The notes under the pieces were generated by a model. The model saw only the letters and a list, made by a program, of their open reading frames with translations, was not told the origin of the DNA and made no database searches. A DNA stretch of 64,000 bases from Pilimelia terevasa (lineage in GTDB: Bacteria > Actinomycetota > Actinomycetes > Mycobacteriales > Micromonosporaceae): contig NZ_BMQC01000007.1 in the NCBI RefSeq assembly GCF_014647915.1, forward strand, positions 1-64,000, read 5' to 3'. Of this stretch, positions 17,542 to 27,777 are shown piece after piece (position 1 is the first letter of the stretch; each line of letters opens with the position of its first letter). A program made the translations under genes and the position numbers.

Positions 17542-17913
17542 TGCCCCGCTACGGGCGCTTCATGCCTGATTGTGGGGTAACAACCCCCGAACGGTCCGGC
17601 TTAACGGGCCCGAACCGCTGAGCCCTCGTTGCACTCGGTGAGGGTGAATTTGCCGTGCGTTGAGGAATGCCCTCCAAAAAGTCTTGACGCACCGTTTCTC
17701 TCCGGCGCACCATTTCAGTGCGGGGGGATGCACCGCCGTTAAGACCAAGAGCCGCAAGACTCACCAGTCCTCGCGTACCCAGCACCGACGTGCGTCGAGC
17801 CGAAGGTGCTGAGCGGGCATCCCTCCGACCAACGTGCGCGGCACGGTCCCTCCTCTCGCGCGGCCGCCGAAATCCGGTCGCGCGAACCGTGTGCCCGGAC
17901 GCACCCTGGGGTC
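17542..17913. other. Intergenic region of lower GC
   Basis: 372 bp without a convincing gene. A small hairpin GGGGT-AACA-ACCCC (17574-17587) follows the DUF3263 gene. A TTGACG hexamer at 17684-17689 could be a -35 element, but no good -10 follows. Short frames on the minus strand (17549-17785) have no coding character that I can see. The right end leads into the acetyltransferase gene with a CACCCT box 6 nt before its ATG. Confidence 0.4.
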
Positions 17914-19023
17914 ATGCCTCTGGAGATCACCCCGGCCGCGCCGGCCGACGACGCGCTGTACGCGCTGTACGAGCTGGACGAGGCCGTCGACCGCGGCGCC
18001 GACCTGCCCCTGTTCACCCGCCCCGCGCACCTCGCCTACCACCGCCACCCCCCGCCCGCGCAGGAGGTCCGGTACGGCCTGGCCCGCCTCGACGGCGAGC
18101 TGGTCGGCTACACGACGCTGCTGTTCCCGCAGCGCGACAACCTGCGCACCGTCGAGGTCGGCACCGTGGCCGTGCACCCCGAACACCGCCGCCGCGGCAT
18201 CGGCCGGGCGCTGGCGGACTTCGCCGTCGCCGAGGCCCGCCGCCGCGGGCGGAGCACCCTGATCGGCGCGTCGGCGCGCGCGCTGCCCGGCGGCCCGGCG
18301 CGCGACCCGGCCGGCGGCGCCTTCGCCCGGGCGCTCGGCGCCACCTGCGCGCAGACCGAGGTCCGCCGCCGGCTCGACCTGACCGCGGCCCCGGACGCCG
18401 CGCCTGCGGCCGCCGCGACCCGGGCCACCACGGCCCCGGACAGCACGGCCCCGGACGGCCTGGCCCCGGACGGCGCCATCGCGGACGGCGCCGCCCCGGA
18501 CGGCGCCCGCGGCGGGGCGCGGGCGGGCAGCGCCGGCTACTCGCTGGTCCGCTGGGCGCTGCGGGCGCCGGCGGACTGCGTCGACGACGTCGCCTACCTG
18601 GACGGCCGGCTGCTCGTGGACGCCCCGCTGGGCGACCTCGCCTGGGAGCCGCAGCGCCTGGACGCCGCCCGGGTGCGCGCGAACGAGCACCGGCTCGCGG
18701 CCGCCCTGCGCCGCCCGTACAACGTCGCCGCCCGGCACGACGCCACCGGCCGGCTGGTGGCCTGGACGCAGATCCTGTGCGCGGACAACGCCGACGGGCA
18801 CGCCTGGCAGCAGATCACCATCGTCGACCCGGCCCACCGCGGCCACGGGCTGGGTCTGCTGGTCAAGGTGGCCAACCTGCGGTACGCGCGGGCACACGAG
18901 CCGGGCCTGCGGGTGGTGGACACGTTCAACGCGGCCGAGAACGGACACATGATCGCCATCAACGAGCGGATGGGCTACCGCCCGCTGGACGCCTGGGAGA
19001 ACTGGCAGCGGACACTCGACTGA
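17914..19023 (+). CDS. GNAT-family protein with two acetyltransferase-like domains
   Basis: 369 aa from the ATG at 17914, chosen because a CACCCT box ends 6 nt upstream and the family-like sequence starts there. The N-terminal GNAT domain has the acetyl-CoA motif VAVHPEHRRRGIGRAL (residues ~88-103). The C-terminal half has a second, IVDPAHRGHGLGLLVK, and ends in the NAAENGHMIAINERMGY motif. The domains are joined by a ~40-residue linker made of repeated APDG-like units. The layout resembles MshD-like double-GNAT proteins, but the substrate is unknown. Confidence 0.83.
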   Translation: MPLEITPAAPADDALYALYELDEAVDRGADLPLFTRPAHLAYHRHPPPAQEVRYGLARLDGELVGYTTLLFPQRDNLRTVEVGTVAVHPEHRRRGIGRALADFAVAEARRRGRSTLIGASARALPGGPARDPAGGAFARALGATCAQTEVRRRLDLTAAPDAAPAAAATRATTAPDSTAPDGLAPDGAIADGAAPDGARGGARAGSAGYSLVRWALRAPADCVDDVAYLDGRLLVDAPLGDLAWEPQRLDAARVRANEHRLAAALRRPYNVAARHDATGRLVAWTQILCADNADGHAWQQITIVDPAHRGHGLGLLVKVANLRYARAHEPGLRVVDTFNAAENGHMIAINERMGYRPLDAWENWQRTLD

Positions 19024-19057
19024 CCGCGCCCGGCGGCGGGTGCGGCATGATGGCGAC

Positions 19058-20743
19058 ATGACGCAACCGCCTGCCCCGGCCGCCGACTTCAGCACGGCGC
19101 ACGCCGACACCCTCCAGCGCGCTCTGACCGCGATCACCGAGCGGTCGTACTGGTCCCAGTACCCGGAATCGCCGAGCCCGCGGGTCTACGGCGAGAGCGC
19201 CGCCGCCGACGGCCAGGCCGCCTACGAGGCGCTGCGCGGCGCGCGGTTCGCCCTCGACGGGCAGCCCGCCGACGGGACCTGGGTCGCCACCGAGCGCAGC
19301 CCGTTCGGCGTGGACCTGGGGGTGGAGTACCCGCACGCGGGCGCCGACGCCCTCGTCGCCGCCGCCCGCGCGGGCATGACCGCCTGGCGCGACGCCGGCC
19401 CGCGCGCCCGGGTGGGCGTCTGCCTGGAGATCCTCGACCGGATCCACCGGCACGTGTTCACGCTGGCCAACGCGGTGCAGTTCACCACCGGCCAGGCGTT
19501 CGTGATGGCCTTCCAGGCCGGCGGCGCGCACGCGCTGGACCGGGCGCTGGAGGCCGTCGCCTACTCCTACGCGGAGATGACGCGGCACGCCGCGACCGCC
19601 GACTGGGACAAGCCGGCGGGCAAGGGCGCGACGCTGTCCATGACCAAGACCTTCCACGTCGTACCGCGGGGCGTCGCGCTCGTCGTCGGCTGCCGCACCT
19701 TCCCGACCTGGAACTCCTACCCGGGCCTGTTCGCCTCGCTCGCCACGGGCAACCCGGTGCTGGTCAAGCCGCACCCGGGCGCGGTGCTGCCGCTGGCGCT
19801 GACGGTCCGGTACGCCCGGGAGGTCCTCGCCGAGGCCGGCTTCGACCCGAACCTGGTCCAGCTCGCCGCCGAGGCGCCGGGGGAGGGCCTGGCCACGACG
19901 CTGGCCACCCGGCCCGAGGTGCGGATCGTGGACTTCACCGGCTCGTCCGAGTACGGCGACTGGCTGGAGGAGCACGCCCGCCAGGCGGCGGTCTACACGG
20001 AGAAGGCCGGCCTCAACACCGTCGTCGTGGACTCGACCGACGACTTCGCCGGGATGTGCCGCAACATCGCGTTCTCGCTGACCCTGTACTCCGGGCAGAT
20101 GTGCACCACCTCCCAGAACCTGCTGATCCCCGCCGCCGGCATCGAGACCGAGGCCGGGCACAGGTCGTTCGACGAGGTGGCCGGGGGCATCGCCGGTGCC
20201 GTGGCCAAGCTGACCGCCGACGACGCCCGCGCGGTCGAGCTGACCGGCGCCATCGGCGACGAGCGGGTGCTGGACCGGATCGACGCCGCCCGCAAGGTCG
20301 GCGCGGTGGTGCTGGACTCGCGCACCCTGACCCACCCGGCGTACCCCGACGCGGTGGTCCGCTCGCCGCTGCTGGTCCGGCTCGGCGCCGGGGACGCCGA
20401 GGTGTACGGCAGCGAGTGGTTCGGCCCGATCACCTTCCTCGTGGCGGTGGACTCCACCGACGCGGCGATCGACGTCTTCCGCCGGACCGTCGGCGAGCGG
20501 GGCGGCTTGACGGCCGGGGTGTACAGCACCTCCGAGGCGGTGCTGGCGGCGGTCGAGGAGGCGGCGCTGGAGGTGGGCGTGCACCTGTCGGCGAACCTGA
20601 CCGGCGGGGTGTTCGTCAACCAGTCGGCGGCGTTCAGCGACTTCCACGGCAGCGGCGCGAACCCGGCCGCCAACGCCGCGCTGACCGACGGCGCGTACGT
20701 CGCCAGCCGGTTCCGCATCGTCCAGTCCCGCCGCCACCGCTGA
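19058..20743 (+). CDS. paaN: Phenylacetic acid degradation protein PaaN (aldehyde-dehydrogenase type)
   Basis: 561 aa; the ATG lies 6 nt after a CATGAT box. It is an aldehyde dehydrogenase superfamily protein of the PaaN type. Marks include the nucleotide-binding segment VVGCRTFPTWNSYPG...GNPVLVKPHP, the VDFTGSSEYGDWLE segment, the TEKAGLN catalytic Glu region and the catalytic Cys in YSGQMCTTSQN. The family acts on the ring-opened semialdehyde of the phenylacetyl-CoA pathway. No other paa gene is visible here, so it works with genes elsewhere or has another aldehyde substrate. Confidence 0.85.
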   Translation: MTQPPAPAADFSTAHADTLQRALTAITERSYWSQYPESPSPRVYGESAAADGQAAYEALRGARFALDGQPADGTWVATERSPFGVDLGVEYPHAGADALVAAARAGMTAWRDAGPRARVGVCLEILDRIHRHVFTLANAVQFTTGQAFVMAFQAGGAHALDRALEAVAYSYAEMTRHAATADWDKPAGKGATLSMTKTFHVVPRGVALVVGCRTFPTWNSYPGLFASLATGNPVLVKPHPGAVLPLALTVRYAREVLAEAGFDPNLVQLAAEAPGEGLATTLATRPEVRIVDFTGSSEYGDWLEEHARQAAVYTEKAGLNTVVVDSTDDFAGMCRNIAFSLTLYSGQMCTTSQNLLIPAAGIETEAGHRSFDEVAGGIAGAVAKLTADDARAVELTGAIGDERVLDRIDAARKVGAVVLDSRTLTHPAYPDAVVRSPLLVRLGAGDAEVYGSEWFGPITFLVAVDSTDAAIDVFRRTVGERGGLTAGVYSTSEAVLAAVEEAALEVGVHLSANLTGGVFVNQSAAFSDFHGSGANPAANAALTDGAYVASRFRIVQSRRHR

Positions 20744-20806
20744 CCCGCGCCCGGCGACGCCCGGCGCGGTGGGGCGGGGGTGCCGCGGGTGCGGGGCGCC
20801 CCCCGC

Positions 20807-21367
20807 TCAGCGTGCCGGGACCGGGCGGCGCAGCCGCAGCTCGGTCTCGCCGGGCTTCGTGGGGTGGGGGAGCAGCTCCAGCGGGGTGAAGCCCAGCCGC
20901 CGGTACGCCCGCAGTGCCCGGTCGTTACCAGTGATCACTTCGAGTTGGAGCAGGGTGGCGCCGCGGCCGCCCGCCCAGTCCTCGACCGCCCGCATCAGGG
21001 CCGCGAGCACGCCCGTGCCCCGGTGCGCGGGCGTGACGTAGACGCCGTACACCCCGACGGTGTCCGCGGGCGCGTCGACGAAGCCCGCCGTGGCGATGCC
21101 GGCGAACGGGCCCCCGGCGGCGTCCGCGGCGCGGGCCACGAACTGCGCGACGCGGTCGCCCCCGGCCCGCTCGGCGAGCGCCGCCGCGAGGTCGGCCCGG
21201 GGCCGGGCCGCGAAGTCGGCGGCGGTCTCCAGGTAGGCGTCGGGGCTGTCGGTCAGCATCTCCAGCCGGATCGCCCGGGTGCCCTCCAGGTCCGCCGGGG
21301 TGACCCGGCGCACGTCGAATGCGGACCCGGTGCGCGGCGGCGCGCCGCCGCCGGTGCCTGCGCTCAT
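20807..21367 (-). CDS. GNAT-family N-acetyltransferase
   Basis: 186 aa from the ATG at 21367, 6 nt after a CACGAT box on the minus strand. A single GNAT domain shows VYGVYVTPAHRGTGVLAALM (acetyl-CoA-binding motif A, residues ~103-122) and LEVITGNDRALRAYRRLGF (motif B). It transfers acetyl groups to an unknown amine. It is convergent with paaN. The starting ~15 residues are Gly/Ala-rich. Confidence 0.85.
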   Translation of the reverse strand: MSAGTGGGAPPRTGSAFDVRRVTPADLEGTRAIRLEMLTDSPDAYLETAADFAARPRADLAAALAERAGGDRVAQFVARAADAAGGPFAGIATAGFVDAPADTVGVYGVYVTPAHRGTGVLAALMRAVEDWAGGRGATLLQLEVITGNDRALRAYRRLGFTPLELLPHPTKPGETELRLRRPVPAR

Positions 21368-21415
21368 CCCGGCATCGTGCCACCCGCGGCACGCACCCGC
21401 CGCGGGACCCGGCGG

Positions 21416-21473
21416 GCGGGACTCATGCGAGACCAACGGGACCCGGCGCGGCCGGCGGGACTCATGCGAGACC
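21416..21473. repeat. Pair of 19-bp direct repeats between two minus-strand genes
   Basis: GCGGGACTCATGCGAGACC occurs at 21416-21434 and 21455-21473 (39-bp offset). It is surrounded by several copies of a GGGACCCGGCG-like unit between 21402 and 21510. The block fills the ~145 bp between the acetyltransferase start and the upstream gene's stop. Confidence 0.65.
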
Positions 21474-21512
21474 CGGTGGGGACCCGGCGAGACCGGCGGG
21501 ACCCGGCGAAAC

Positions 21513-22406
21513 TCAGCGGCGGACCAGCGCGGCGCCGACGGTCCGACACAGCTCCTGGCCGTGCGCGAGGCCGAGGTGGCGCGGGTAGCGGGTCAGGACG
21601 CCGAGTACCCAGTCCGGCGCGACGGCCAGGCAGGTGACCTGCCAGACGCCCTCGTCCTCGGCGAGCAGCCAGCCGTTGGCGATGCCGACGCCCGTCGCGG
21701 CGCCCGCGGGCAGGGCCGCCCGGATGCCGAAGTCGCCCAGTCCGCGCACGCCGCGCATCTGCGCGAGAACCCACCCGGTCCAGCGCGGGCCGGCCGCCCG
21801 GCCGTCCGCCACGCACAGGCCGATGCGGGCGGCGTCGCGGGCGGAGGTGACGGTCGCCCGCCAGCGGCCGGCCGCCGGCCAGGTCTCGGTGAGGCCGCAG
21901 GCGGCGATCATCCGGCGCAGCGACGCGTCCCGCCCCAGGGTCGCGTACAGCTCGTCGGCCGGCGCCTCGGTGGCGGCGGTGGCGTCGCGCAGCATCGTGC
22001 CGAGGCGCGCCAGGCGCGCCGCCCCGGGTTCGCGCGCGCGGGCGAACTCCCGGCGCAGGAAGTCCGCCGCCAGCCAGAGCCGGACCAGGGGCGGGGTGAC
22101 CCGGGTGCTGGCCTGCCGGGGTGAGGTGGTGAGCCGCCCGCTGTGCCGGTCGATGTACGTCCACGTGGTACTCCCCGGGCCGTCCGCCCCGACCGGGGGC
22201 GGGGCGGGTGTCGCGTCGGTCCCGCCCGCCGGGGTCGGGGCTACGACGATCCGGGGCACTCGTTCGTCGTCACCCACCACGGCGTAGACGGTGGCGCTGA
22301 GTCCGATCACGACCAGCAGCGCGCCGGCGGCGTAGAGGACCTGGCGCAGGTGGGCAGGGGTCTCAAGAGGACGCCGGTGGGCCGGTGAGTGCAGAAGCGG
22401 GGACAC
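21513..22406 (-). CDS. Membrane-anchored beta-lactamase/penicillin-binding-like protein, probably catalytically degenerate
   Basis: 297 aa. The N-terminal signal anchor is a hydrophobic segment near residues 24-43. A Pro/Gly linker and a domain with the layout of class A beta-lactamase-like actinobacterial lipoproteins follow: helical region RLWLAADFLRREF, RDASLRRMIAACGL, an RTGWVLAQMRGVRGLGDFGI-like helix, and ANGWLLAEDEGVWQVTCLAV. The latter strand corresponds to the KTG strand, but Lys is replaced by Ala, and no SxxK is seen. The call rests on overall pattern, so it is moderate. Confidence 0.5.
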   Translation of the reverse strand: MSPLLHSPAHRRPLETPAHLRQVLYAAGALLVVIGLSATVYAVVGDDERVPRIVVAPTPAGGTDATPAPPPVGADGPGSTTWTYIDRHSGRLTTSPRQASTRVTPPLVRLWLAADFLRREFARAREPGAARLARLGTMLRDATAATEAPADELYATLGRDASLRRMIAACGLTETWPAAGRWRATVTSARDAARIGLCVADGRAAGPRWTGWVLAQMRGVRGLGDFGIRAALPAGAATGVGIANGWLLAEDEGVWQVTCLAVAPDWVLGVLTRYPRHLGLAHGQELCRTVGAALVRR

Positions 22407-22786
22407 GGGGGCCTAACGAGCACGCGTCGAATACGGCCACGGTGTCCGCTTTGGGGCTGTGCGGGCCTGAGTTGCTCGTGTAGCGTGCGTGGTCTGCCGC
22501 CGCCGCGTCGCGGAGGGGCGACAGGGAGTGATGTGACAGTGGAGTGAACCGGGCGGTTCCGGGGTACGAACCGCACAAGCAGCGACTGTGTTCGATGCGG
22601 CCGGCAGCGTCGGTCCTATGTGGACGCAGGGTGGAATGGGTAGTTTCGATGCGGGGCAGTGTCGGGGCGGGTGTACGCGTCGCGCCGGCACGCGGCGGGC
22701 GCTCAGGCGAACGGGCGGCCCCGGCGGGCGGCGGCGCCCGTTGGGTGGTACCGCGGCCCGGCACCATCACAGTGAGGAAGTGCACC
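22407..22786. other. Divergent intergenic region with the cold-shock gene leader
   Basis: 380 bp between the penicillin-binding-like gene and the cold-shock gene. No convincing gene is seen; the open frames run through without coding character. A GAGGAAG ribosome site (about 22774-22780) serves the cold-shock gene. Cold-shock genes often carry long structured 5' leaders, and this region is long enough for one, but I cannot fold it by eye. Confidence 0.4.
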
Positions 22787-22990
22787 GTGGCACAGGGCAC
22801 CGTTAAGTGGTTCAACAGCGAAAAGGGCTACGGCTTCATCGCGGTCGACGGCGGCCAGGACGTCTTCGTCCACTTCTCGGCGATCGAGATGGACGGCTAC
22901 AAGGCGCTGGACGACGGTCAGCGGGTGGAGTTCGAGATCGCCCAGGGACAGAAGGGCCCGCAGGCCGAGAAGGTGCGGCTCCTCGCCTGA
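22787..22990 (+). CDS. cspA: Cold-shock-domain protein
   Basis: 67 aa from the GTG at 22787, with GAGGAAG just upstream. It is a complete cold-shock domain: RNP1 (KGYGFIAV) and RNP2 (VFVHFSAI) are both present, with the TVKWFN start. It binds single-stranded RNA and DNA and acts as an RNA chaperone. Length is exactly that of single-domain CspA-type proteins. It is monocistronic by appearance, with a long upstream leader region. Confidence 0.96.
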   Translation: MAQGTVKWFNSEKGYGFIAVDGGQDVFVHFSAIEMDGYKALDDGQRVEFEIAQGQKGPQAEKVRLLA

Positions 22991-23165
22991 GCCGGTGCCT
23001 GCCGCGCCAGGTGCGCCGGGACGGACGTGCGACGGGGACGTCGGTGGGCCGCCGCCGACGTCGTCCCACCCCGCGCCGCGGTCCGCAGGCGCCGGGGCGT
23101 GAAACCGGGCGGGTGCCGGTGCCGCGTTACCCCTTGCGGCGGCGCGGCTCTTGTTAGATGGGGCC

Positions 23166-24356
23166 ATGACGACACCGCCGCCAGACCCCGGCCCGCCGCC
23201 GTCCGAGCCGCCGGCCGACCGGCCGCAGCCGGTCCCGCCCCCGCACCCGGGGCACCCGCCGAACGGCTCCGCCGACCCGGCCTCCGCCGCCCCGGGCGCG
23301 GACGCGCCGCCCGGCACTGCCGGACCATCTGCGGACTCCCCCGGCCACCCCGGCGCGGTGCCGGCCCCCGGCCAGCCGCCCGCCGGTTATCCCGTTCCGG
23401 GGTTCGGGGCCCACGGCTACCCGCCAGCGGGCTACTCCGGCCCGGGCGTCCACGGGTACGGCGACCCGGCCTCCGGCGCGCCGGTCGGCTACTGGCCCGC
23501 CGGCCCCGGGGACGCACTGGTGAATCCGCCCCACGCCGGCTTCGGCGGCTGGTGGGCGCGCGTGGTCGCCGTGTGGCGCGGCACCCTCGGCCGGCTGCTC
23601 GCCATCGCCGCGCTGACCCAGCTCCTGCCGCTGGCGGTGTTCGGCGGGATCGGCGTGGTGCTGGTGCTGCCGCGCCTCGACGCGCTGCCGGTCCGCGGCG
23701 ACTCGGTGGCCGCCGACCCGACCGAGGTACTGACCGCGTTCCTGCCGCTGCTGGGCCTGGGGGTCGTGGCCGGCATCGGCTTCCTGCTGGCCGGCGCGGT
23801 CGCCACCGGCGCCACCATGCGGCTCGTCGTCGGCTACGCGGCGGGGCAGCAGTGGGGGGTCGGCGACGCCGTGCGGTACGGCGTGCGGCGGATGTGGGGC
23901 GTGCTCGGCTGGACGGTCGTCGTCGGTCTGGTGAACCTCGGTTTCGCGCTGCTCTGCCTGGTGCCGGTCCTCTACTCCGCGTTCGCCACGAGCCTGGTGA
24001 TGATGGCGTACCTGTGCGAGCGGCACAGCCCCGTCGGGCGGTCCTGGAAGCTGACCCACGCGCGGTTCGGGGACGTCCTGGGGCGCGTGGTCGTGGTGGT
24101 CGCCGTACTCGTGGCCGCCAGCGCGGTCGTGGGCATCATCGGCACGGTGCTGTCCCTGCCCTTCTCGTGGACGCCGGGCGACCGCCCCGACGCCGTCGCG
24201 GTCCTCGGCCAGGCCGGGGTGTACTTCGTGCAGCAGGTGCTCGCCCTTCCGGCGGGGACGTTCGCCGCGGTGGCCATCGCCGCGGTGTACGCCGAGGCCC
24301 GCGCCGCCGAGGCGCCCGTCTCGGCGGCCTCGCTCGCCGCCGAGATGGACCGCTGA
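23166..24356 (+). CDS. Multi-pass membrane protein with Pro-rich N-terminus
   Basis: 396 aa from the ATG at 23166, 6 nt after TTAGAT (23154-23159). Residues 1-125 are Pro/Gly/Ala/Tyr-rich and disordered. About six hydrophobic segments follow, with repeats of the type LVMMAYLCERHSPVGRSWKLTH. This resembles actinobacterial membrane proteins related to the glycerophosphodiesterase membrane domain (YciC/DUF7544-like). No enzymatic motif is seen. Function unknown. Confidence 0.75.
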   Translation: MTTPPPDPGPPPSEPPADRPQPVPPPHPGHPPNGSADPASAAPGADAPPGTAGPSADSPGHPGAVPAPGQPPAGYPVPGFGAHGYPPAGYSGPGVHGYGDPASGAPVGYWPAGPGDALVNPPHAGFGGWWARVVAVWRGTLGRLLAIAALTQLLPLAVFGGIGVVLVLPRLDALPVRGDSVAADPTEVLTAFLPLLGLGVVAGIGFLLAGAVATGATMRLVVGYAAGQQWGVGDAVRYGVRRMWGVLGWTVVVGLVNLGFALLCLVPVLYSAFATSLVMMAYLCERHSPVGRSWKLTHARFGDVLGRVVVVVAVLVAASAVVGIIGTVLSLPFSWTPGDRPDAVAVLGQAGVYFVQQVLALPAGTFAAVAIAAVYAEARAAEAPVSAASLAAEMDR

Positions 24357-24415
24357 GGGCGCCCCGCCGGGACCGTGAGCCGCCCCACGTGTGGCCCGTA
24401 CGGGTTCCCACCCGC

Positions 24416-24441
24416 TTGCACTCGACCAGGGAGAGTGCTAA
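24416..24441 (+). promoter_or_regulatory. CIRCE element 1 overlapping the groEL promoter
   Basis: TTGCACTC (24416-24423), 9 nt, GAGTGCTAA (24433-24441) match the HrcA-binding CIRCE inverted repeat with one change in the left arm. The same bases give a promoter: TTGCAC (24416-24421), a 17-nt spacer and TAAACA (24439-24444). HrcA binding here would cover both promoter hexamers. Confidence 0.9.
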
Positions 24442-24448
24442 ACAAGGT

Positions 24449-24477
24449 ACTGGCACTCAATGCTGTCGAGTGCCAGT
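24449..24477 (+). promoter_or_regulatory. CIRCE element 2 at the groEL transcription start
   Basis: ACTGGCACTC and GAGTGCCAGT form a perfect 10-bp inverted repeat around a 9-nt spacer. It starts about 5 bp after the -10 box, so it spans the predicted transcript start. It would act as a second HrcA operator and, in RNA, as a 5' hairpin. Confidence 0.92.
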
Positions 24478-24505
24478 TCTGAAGACCGTACAGTTCTGAA
24501 GACCG
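24474..24505. repeat. 15-bp tandem repeat after CIRCE 2
   Basis: CAGTTCTGAAGACCG occurs at 24474-24488 and 24491-24505, with a 2-bp gap (17-bp period). The first copy overlaps the right arm of CIRCE 2. It lies in the groEL 5' leader. Confidence 0.75.
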
Positions 24506-24677
24506 CACTACTCATGGTCGGGACGGTGGGGCCACCGCCAGGCGTTCCACGCCTCGCGGCGGCCGGTCGTCGCGGGCTATCCGGCCCGGCCGACGGCCCG
24601 TCGCCTGTACGGCGACGCGGTCGAAGGTGAGCGGAGCGTCGCCCACATCCGGGCGGCGCGGTCCGCAGTGTCGTTGA

Positions 24678-26321
<1,644 letters not shown>

Positions 26322-26357
26322 TCCGCCGCTGAAACACCACGCCCCTCAGGGCGACGG

Positions 26358-26391
26358 ACGGCCGGGCACCCCTCCAGGGGCGCCCGGCCGT
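26358..26391 (+). terminator. groEL terminator hairpin
   Basis: ACGGCCGGGC (26358-26367) pairs perfectly with GCCCGGCCGT (26382-26391), and the loop contains a further CCCCT/AGGGG stem. It begins 36 bp after the groEL stop and is followed by TTCC, fitting an intrinsic terminator. Confidence 0.85.
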
Positions 26392-26535
26392 TCCGCGTTC
26401 CCCCGGACCTGCCGACCCCCGCCCCGCCGATCCGCCGCCGCAGGTGCGGGCCGGCGGCGTACCTCCACGAGTCCGTGGGGTCGCGGCGCGGGTCCGTCCC
26501 TTCAGGTCGGAGGCGGACGGCGGTAGCGTCGGAGG

Positions 26536-27777
26536 ATGACCCTTGAGCGGATCCGCGCGCTGCTCGCCGCCGCGCCCGTCCTGGACGGCCACAACGACCT
26601 CGCCTGGGAGATGCGGGTCCGGGTCGGGTACGACACCGGACGGATCGACCTCCGCCGCGACCAGCGCGCCACCGGCCTGCACACCGACCTGCCCCGCCTG
26701 GCCGCGGGCGGCGTCGGCGCCCAGGTCTGGTCCGTGTACGTGCCCGCCGAGCTGCCGCCCGGGCGGCACGTCGCCGCGACCCTCGAACAGGTCGACTTCG
26801 TCCGCCGGTGGGTCGCCGCCAACCCCGACCGCTTGGCCCTGGCGACCACCGCCGACGGCGTCGAGGCGGCGCGGGCCGCCGGCCGCGTCGCCGCGCTGCT
26901 GGGTGCCGAGGGCGGCCACAGCATCGGCAACTCGCTGGCCACCCTGCGGATGCTGGCGGAGCTGGGGGTCCGGTACCTCACCCTCACCCACAACCGCAAC
27001 GTGCCCTGGGCCGACAGCGCCACCGACGTGCCGGCGACCGGCGGGCTGACCGCGTTCGGCCGCGAGGTCGTCGGCGAGCTGAACCGGCTCGGCCTGCTCG
27101 TCGACCTGTCCCACACCGCCGTCGGCACCATGCACGCCGCCCTCGACGCCAGCCGCGCACCGGCGTTCTTCTCCCACTCCAACGCCCGGTCCCGCTGCGG
27201 CCACCCGCGCAACGTCCCCGACGACGTGCTCGTGCGGGTGCGCGACAGCGGCGGAATCGTCATGGCCACGTTCGTCCCCTGGTTCCTCACCGAGGAGTGC
27301 CGGGACTGGGCGCGCGAGGCGCTGCCGGCCGCCGACCGGGCGGCCGCCGGCCACACCGAGGGCACGGCCGCGCACCGCGCCGCCCGCGACGCCTGGCTGG
27401 CCGCGCACCCGATGCCGCCCGTCGGCCTCGCCGACGTCGCCGACCACCTCGACCACCTGCGCGAGGTGGCCGGCGTCGGCGCGGTCGGGCTCGGCGGGGA
27501 CTTCGACGGCACGCCGGTGACGGTCGCCGGCCTGCCGGACGTCGCCGCGTACCCCGCGCTGCTGGCTACCCTCGCCGACCGCGGCTGGTCCGACGCCGAA
27601 CTGGCGGCGCTGACCTGGCACAACGCCCTGCGGGTCCTGCGCGAGAGCGAGTCGGTGGCGGCCGCGCTCCAGCGCGAGCGCGGCCCGTCGCTGGCGACCT
27701 TCGAGGAGTGCGACCGGCCCGCGCGGCCGGACCCGTCGGGTCGGGGCGGGAGCGCCCGCCGGCTCAGGTCGCGCTGA
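26536..27777 (+). CDS. Membrane-dipeptidase family (M19) peptidase
   Basis: 413 aa; the ATG is 6 nt after TAGCGT (26524-26529). It is a TIM-barrel metallopeptidase of family M19: DGHNDLAW (metal-binding His-x-Asp), GAEGGHSIGNSL (bridging Glu), VDLSHTAVGTM and FFSHSNARS (metal His residues), and LGGDFDG near the C-terminus. It cleaves dipeptides with two zinc ions. No signal peptide is seen, so it is probably cytosolic. The last 14 bp overlap the convergent subtilisin gene. Confidence 0.92.
   Translation: MTLERIRALLAAAPVLDGHNDLAWEMRVRVGYDTGRIDLRRDQRATGLHTDLPRLAAGGVGAQVWSVYVPAELPPGRHVAATLEQVDFVRRWVAANPDRLALATTADGVEAARAAGRVAALLGAEGGHSIGNSLATLRMLAELGVRYLTLTHNRNVPWADSATDVPATGGLTAFGREVVGELNRLGLLVDLSHTAVGTMHAALDASRAPAFFSHSNARSRCGHPRNVPDDVLVRVRDSGGIVMATFVPWFLTEECRDWAREALPAADRAAAGHTEGTAAHRAARDAWLAAHPMPPVGLADVADHLDHLREVAGVGAVGLGGDFDGTPVTVAGLPDVAAYPALLATLADRGWSDAELAALTWHNALRVLRESESVAAALQRERGPSLATFEECDRPARPDPSGRGGSARRLRSR

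Noticed and set aside
17549..17785. Minus-strand frames in the intergenic region before the double-GNAT gene
   Set aside because: No ribosome site, no recognisable domain and no third-position GC bias that I can see.
22544..22786. Extended N-terminus for the cold-shock protein
   Set aside because: The cold-shock domain starts at the GTG at 22787 with a good ribosome site; the upstream residues are not like any family member.
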